A stretch of 8,719 nucleotides of DNA, taken from the NCBI GenBank assembly GCA_022572525.1, contig JACZVS010000015.1:1-8719 (forward strand), given 5' to 3'. Each line of letters starts with the position of its first letter. The stretch's first letter is position 1. This stretch comes from Nanobdellota archaeon (GTDB lineage Archaea > Nanobdellota > Nanobdellia > Pacearchaeales > UBA12030). Below are positions 5,772-8,719 of the stretch, in pieces. A program made the position numbers and the translations under genes. The notes beneath the pieces are model-generated. The model ran no database searches, had not been told where the DNA came from, and saw only the letters and a program-made list of their open reading frames with translations.

Positions 5772-8006
5772 TTAAATTCTTTGCCTTCTTATTTCCCGCT
5801 TAAGCCAATCTTGCCATTCTAAGAAGATTCTTTTGCTTTCTAAACTGCCTAGTTCTCTCAAAACTTTATCAGAGATGTTGTGGAAGGCATTATTTGATTT
5901 TACAATAAATGGTGCTTCCAGGAGCTGTGGAACTTTCCCACCCACCTTTACAAGTTCTTCTTTAATTTTTGCTCTCAAAAGAATATTATCCCAAATAGCA
6001 TCCCAGTTGCCAACCCATTCCTTTACATTAGAAGCAACCTCTTTGATTATTTCACTTTCCCCATTCCTTAGCTCATCAGTTGGTTCGAGCTCATCTTTCT
6101 CTGCATTGTAACGCATAAGGTCAACAAAGCCTTTTTCGGCAAGAGGATCTGACTTCCAGCGCTTGCGAACTTCGCTAAACTGCACAACTCTTCTCGAACT
6201 CCTTAAGCCATCGGGGCTCTTGATGGGATTGGCAACAACAATAATGTCTGTAGCCTTAAAGCTTGTTACAGGAACTCCCAGGTCATTGACTACGCGATCA
6301 AAGATTGCATAAGGAGAGGCTCCATGGATTGTTCCAGCAACTGTGTTTGCTAAAGCGCCAACTCTCATTGCCTCATAGAGTGCTTTTGCCTCTGTTGATC
6401 TGACTTCTCCAATTATCAAAACAGAATCTCCAAGTCTAAGAGAGGCTCTAATTCCTTCCTCTGCAGAAACTTCTGCCGTTTCTTTCAGCAAGGCCGCTCT
6501 AACTTTCAATCTCTGAACATCATAGCCAAGCTTTCTGAGATCCCCTACAGGAAGCTCAAGCGTGTCCTCTATTACAATAACCCTGTACTTAGGTATTAAC
6601 TCAAAAAGCAAAGAGCCGAGAAGAGATGTTTTTCCACTGCTTCGGGTTCCTGCAATCAACATTGTCCTGCTGCCATCAATCAAAAAGCTAAGCAGGCCAG
6701 CGGCAAGAGGATTAATCATCTTGTTTTTTACAAAAAGCGGAAGAGTCCATGGCCTTTCTCGAAATCTTCTAAAGGCATAAGCTAATCCATAAGGAGAAAG
6801 AGGCTGTTGAATAATACTTACTCTAGCATTAATATTGTGAATAGTTAATTCTGTATCTAAAATAGGATGGGCTTCATCAAGAGGTCTGCCAGATATCATT
6901 CTGAATTTTGCAGCCCAGCTTTCTGCATCTTCTTGAGAGGGCAAGATGTTAGTCGTACATTCATCAAACTCTGCATGCCTGACAAATATCTGTGTTAATC
7001 CAATAGGAGCGTTGATAACAATATCTTGGAGATTTTCATCTCGGAGTAAGACTTCAACAATACCGAATCCAACAGTATGTCTCACAAGAATACTGGCAAG
7101 ATTTGTCAGTTCTTTATAGCTAAGCTTAATAGCTTTTGTCTGTGCAAGTTCGGTTAGCAAGTCTCTTGCAATATTAAAGAAAACTTGCCTCATTCTATCG
7201 GGATCGAGAAATTCTTCTGCCCTAGGTCTGTGTTCAAGCAAAACTTGCTTTGCCAAATCAAGCAAAAACAAAGAATCTTCATCTAACTTAAACTCTGGAG
7301 GCATAAGGTGATAGTAATATTTAACTTCATCCTTTCTCTTAAGAATTGTAACATCGCTTTTTTCTTCTCCATGGCCAATAGAGTATTCTTCCACAAGATC
7401 CGCATCTAAAGGTAATTCAGTCATCAATCTTGTAAAGGTAAAGTTTGGAAGAACATCTGGCCTTAAGAGATCTGAATAAATGCTTCTGTCACCAACACGA
7501 TGGCCAGCTAACTGATCTTTAGCTTTTGCTATGAGAATGGTTGTGCCAAGCAAAGAGTATATCTTCTCAAGTCTTCTGAGATATTCTCTCCCAGTTCCTA
7601 AAGTTCTTTCCTCTCGAAGCAACCTTTTTGTCATGACATAACATCCAACAGGATCTGACCTAAGTAAAGTGAGAATCAGATAGTTAAGCATACCAAACTT
7701 GTTCGCTTCCAAGCCAGCCATGTTAAGAATTCTCTCTTCTCTTAACAAGTAATTGTAAACATTGGCTATCTCAATCAACGTCTGTGTATCGCTATGAGAG
7801 TAAGTATAATTCTTTTGCTGTGAAAGCACAACTCTGCTGACCTTTGGATTCTCTATCAAATTGTCTAGAATTCTGGCCATCATAACCGCATCATCAGAAA
7901 TACTTGGTACTAAAGCGTAGCCAAAGCAGTTAACATACATTACATCCTCTCTACCCTCTTTCACAACTTCATAACCAAACAGCTTTGTTTCTGCCCTAAA
8001 AAACAT
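5772..8006 (-). CDS. TadA/VirB11/ArlI-type secretion ATPase, 744 aa
   Basis: This is a hexameric-type ATPase that powers pilus assembly or secretion at the inner face of the membrane. Seen in order: a long N-terminal region (about 1-310) without a motif I recognise; the family N-domain, with GFGIVEVLL and DIVIN (about 313-332); ARVSIIQQPLSPYG and FRRF (394-415); the Walker A loop GTRSSGKT (453-460, K459); the Asp box VIVIEDTLEL (E480, D481, E484); the Walker B-type motif LIIGEVRS (E534); and the His box GTIHG (H561). All key residues are present, so it should be active. A C-terminal extension of about 130 residues follows the core. I chose ATG 8006 over TTG 8090 because GGAGG precedes it by three bases and a TATA-like element lies between the two. 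First gene of the operon, followed 29 nt later by its platform partner. Confidence 0.93.
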   Translation of the reverse strand: MFFRAETKLFGYEVVKEGREDVMYVNCFGYALVPSISDDAVMMARILDNLIENPKVSRVVLSQQKNYTYSHSDTQTLIEIANVYNYLLREERILNMAGLEANKFGMLNYLILTLLRSDPVGCYVMTKRLLREERTLGTGREYLRRLEKIYSLLGTTILIAKAKDQLAGHRVGDRSIYSDLLRPDVLPNFTFTRLMTELPLDADLVEEYSIGHGEEKSDVTILKRKDEVKYYYHLMPPEFKLDEDSLFLLDLAKQVLLEHRPRAEEFLDPDRMRQVFFNIARDLLTELAQTKAIKLSYKELTNLASILVRHTVGFGIVEVLLRDENLQDIVINAPIGLTQIFVRHAEFDECTTNILPSQEDAESWAAKFRMISGRPLDEAHPILDTELTIHNINARVSIIQQPLSPYGLAYAFRRFRERPWTLPLFVKNKMINPLAAGLLSFLIDGSRTMLIAGTRSSGKTSLLGSLLFELIPKYRVIVIEDTLELPVGDLRKLGYDVQRLKVRAALLKETAEVSAEEGIRASLRLGDSVLIIGEVRSTEAKALYEAMRVGALANTVAGTIHGASPYAIFDRVVNDLGVPVTSFKATDIIVVANPIKSPDGLRSSRRVVQFSEVRKRWKSDPLAEKGFVDLMRYNAEKDELEPTDELRNGESEIIKEVASNVKEWVGNWDAIWDNILLRAKIKEELVKVGGKVPQLLEAPFIVKSNNAFHNISDKVLRELGSLESKRIFLEWQDWLKREIRRQRI

Positions 8007-8017
8007 TTTCCTCCTTT
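8007..8017 (-). promoter_or_regulatory. Strong Shine-Dalgarno site of the ATPase gene
   Basis: The minus strand reads AAAGGAGGAAAATG. GGAGG (8014-8010) is the best ribosome binding site in the window and sits three bases from the ATG at 8006. It decides the start against the TTG at 8090, which would add 28 mostly charged residues. Confidence 0.75.
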
Positions 8018-8057
8018 CCTTCTCTTGATACAGTTTCTTTTCTAAAGAGGTTTTGAC

Positions 8058-8068
8058 TATATTAATTT
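8058..8068 (-). promoter_or_regulatory. Candidate TATA box for the pilus-type operon
   Basis: The minus strand carries AATTAATATA about 55 bases before the ATG at 8006. An archaeal TATA box lies about 25 bases before transcription start, so transcripts would begin near 8036 and carry a leader of about 30 nt containing the GGAGG site. The region is AT-rich, so the match alone is weak. Confidence 0.4.
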
Positions 8069-8088
8069 TTCTCTCAAATGGCAAGCAC

Positions 8089-8099
8089 AAAATTTAAAA
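8089..8099 (+). promoter_or_regulatory. Candidate TATA box for the divergent plus-strand genes
   Basis: AAAATTTAAAA is centred near 8094. A start about 25 bases downstream would fall near 8119, at or next to the two possible ATGs (8113 and 8122), which would suggest a leaderless or nearly leaderless transcript. No Shine-Dalgarno motif precedes either ATG, which agrees. The element is symmetrical and could also act on the other strand. Confidence 0.35.
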
Positions 8100-8112
8100 C
8101 TCTGGAAAAGCT

Positions 8113-8493
8113 ATGGAAAATATGGAAAACGTTAATGCTGTCTCTGCTTTACTGTCAGATTTCGCTAGTAGGGTAAAGGCTTTGGAAGAGAGATTCAATC
8201 TGTCGAGGGAGAGGATTCTACTACTCACAAGGAATTTTGTTAATAGAGAAAGAGAATTACAAAAAGATATGCATCTGATCCAAGATGAGAACAAAGATTT
8301 GAGGATGGATCTTAAGAGACTAAATGGCAGGATTGATGGCCTGCTATCTCAACATGAAGATTTCGCGAGAAAGGAAGAACTTGCAGTCATAGAAAAATAT
8401 TTTAAGCTGTTCGAGCCGATAAAGTTTGTAACATCTGATGAAATTGAGGAAAGAGTCGAAAAAATCTTGAGTAAGAAGAAACATAAAGATTAA
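8113..8493 (+). CDS. Soluble coiled-coil protein, 126 aa
   Basis: A highly charged helical protein without signal or membrane helix. Heptad-like spacing of Leu/Val/Ile runs from about residue 9 to 85 (VSALLSDFASRVKALEERF, then RERELQKDMHLIQDENKDL), as in a coiled coil. After a break comes KYFKLFEPIKFVTSDEIEE and a basic tail (KKKHKD). It starts at ATG 8113; the in-frame ATG at 8122, giving 123 aa, is equally possible since GGAAAA follows both. It is divergent from the ATPase gene and shares its 106-nt spacer. Coiled-coil proteins accompany archaellum genes (ArlC/D/E), but I do not see their conserved end motif, so no function is assigned. A cytoplasmic adaptor or scaffold for the machine is only a guess from position. 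Confidence 0.8.
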   Translation: MENMENVNAVSALLSDFASRVKALEERFNLSRERILLLTRNFVNRERELQKDMHLIQDENKDLRMDLKRLNGRIDGLLSQHEDFARKEELAVIEKYFKLFEPIKFVTSDEIEERVEKILSKKKHKD

Positions 8494-8510
8494 GAAAAGA
8501 TAAGAAAAGA
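8491..8510 (+). repeat. Two tandem copies of TAAGAAAAGA
   Basis: The ten-base unit TAAGAAAAGA occurs twice back to back. The first copy contains the stop codon of the coiled-coil gene, and the end of the second begins the GAGG ribosome binding site of the next gene. Together they make up nearly the whole spacer. Probably a simple local duplication in purine-rich spacer sequence. Confidence 0.8.
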
Positions 8511-8512
8511 GG
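8509..8512 (+). promoter_or_regulatory. Ribosome binding site GAGG of the rightmost gene
   Basis: GAGG is followed by AAA and ATG at 8516, the same three-base spacing as the ATPase gene. It supports this start for the partial gene. Confidence 0.55.
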
Positions 8513-8515
8513 AAA

Positions 8516-8719
8516 ATGGCAGACCCACCAACAAAGATAATTTTAGACATGCAACTGTCTGGTTTGAATGATGATGAGATAATCAGAAGATTGAGAGAGC
8601 AAGGTTATACTGAAAAAGATATAAATGATGCCTTTAATCTGGCCAAGGTAAAATCAACAATCAGGGCAGATGAGTATGCTCCTGCATCTCCCGCTCAGGC
8701 CGATCCCGATCCTGTTCAG
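8516..8719 (+). CDS. Unknown soluble protein with helical N-terminal domain (C-terminus cut by window)
   Basis: The open frame of 68 codons runs off the right edge. Residues 4-45 look like a small helical bundle: IILDMQLSGLNDDEIIRRL, then REQGYTEKDINDAFNLA. This is a repeated helix pattern of the form Leu-x-x-x-Gly-(Y/L)-(T/N)-x-x-(D/E)-I, reminiscent of UBA-like or short DNA/protein-binding helical modules. From about residue 50 the sequence turns to a Pro/Ala/Asp-rich linker (APASPAQADPDP), so a second domain probably follows outside the window. There is no signal peptide, so it should be cytoplasmic. It lies 22 nt after the coiled-coil gene on the same strand with a good ribosome binding site, so the two likely form an operon. 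Function unknown. Confidence 0.75.
   Translation, partial: MADPPTKIILDMQLSGLNDDEIIRRLREQGYTEKDINDAFNLAKVKSTIRADEYAPASPAQADPDPVQ

Noticed and set aside
8007..8090. TTG start at 8090 extending the ATPase by 28 residues
   Set aside because: ATG 8006 has GGAGG three bases upstream, and the extension would contain the TATA-like element.
8094..8294. 66-aa minus-strand frame in the divergent region
   Set aside because: It is antisense to the coiled-coil gene, Ser/Leu-rich as expected from reverse reading of charged helical codons, and lacks a ribosome binding site.
1..8719. CRISPR array, tRNA, rRNA, insertion sequence or attachment sites
   Set aside because: No spaced direct repeats, cloverleaf pattern, transposase motif or terminal inverted repeats were seen; genes fill the window almost without gaps and no gene-free stretch exceeds about 110 bases.

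Overview
The window most likely comes from an archaeon, probably a DPANN lineage of the Woesearchaeales/Pacearchaeales kind. The evidence is AT-rich sequence with many AGA/AGG arginines, class III (archaellin-type) signal peptides with a Lys/Arg-Gly or Lys-Ala site before the hydrophobic helix, a long two-domain TadC/ArlJ-like membrane protein next to a TadA/ArlI-like ATPase, and no bacterial marker. The lineage is inferred; no rRNA or universal marker gene is present.

Almost all of the window (1-8006, minus strand) looks like one operon for an archaeal type IV filament or secretion machine. In transcription order it encodes: a TadA/VirB11-type secretion ATPase (8006-5772); a TadC/GspF-type polytopic platform protein (5742-3616); a histidine phosphatase (3606-2986); a 37-aa prepilin-like peptide (2989-2876); a 315-aa prepilin-like protein with a large ectodomain (2874-1927); four small single-helix proteins of 56, 64, 107 and 60 aa; and a cysteine-rich membrane-anchored protein with a lysozyme/lytic-transglycosylase-like catalytic segment (966 to beyond base 1, its C-terminus cut off by the window). 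Genes are overlapped or closely spaced, and four junctions have the identical form TAA-A-ATG.

A short divergent region (8007-8112) holds candidate promoter elements for both directions. To its right, on the plus strand, lie a 126-aa soluble coiled-coil protein (8113-8493) and the start of a second soluble protein with a small helical N-terminal domain and a Pro/Ala-rich linker (8516 to beyond the window). These may be cytoplasmic partners of the machine, but only their position supports that.

Working model (inference): the ATPase and platform assemble a filament from several very small pilin-like subunits plus the 315-aa protein, and the lysozyme-like enzyme acts outside the cell at the base or tip. 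A cell-wall-cleaving enzyme in a pilus operon is familiar from bacteria but puzzling in an archaeon without murein, which makes it the most interesting point in the window.
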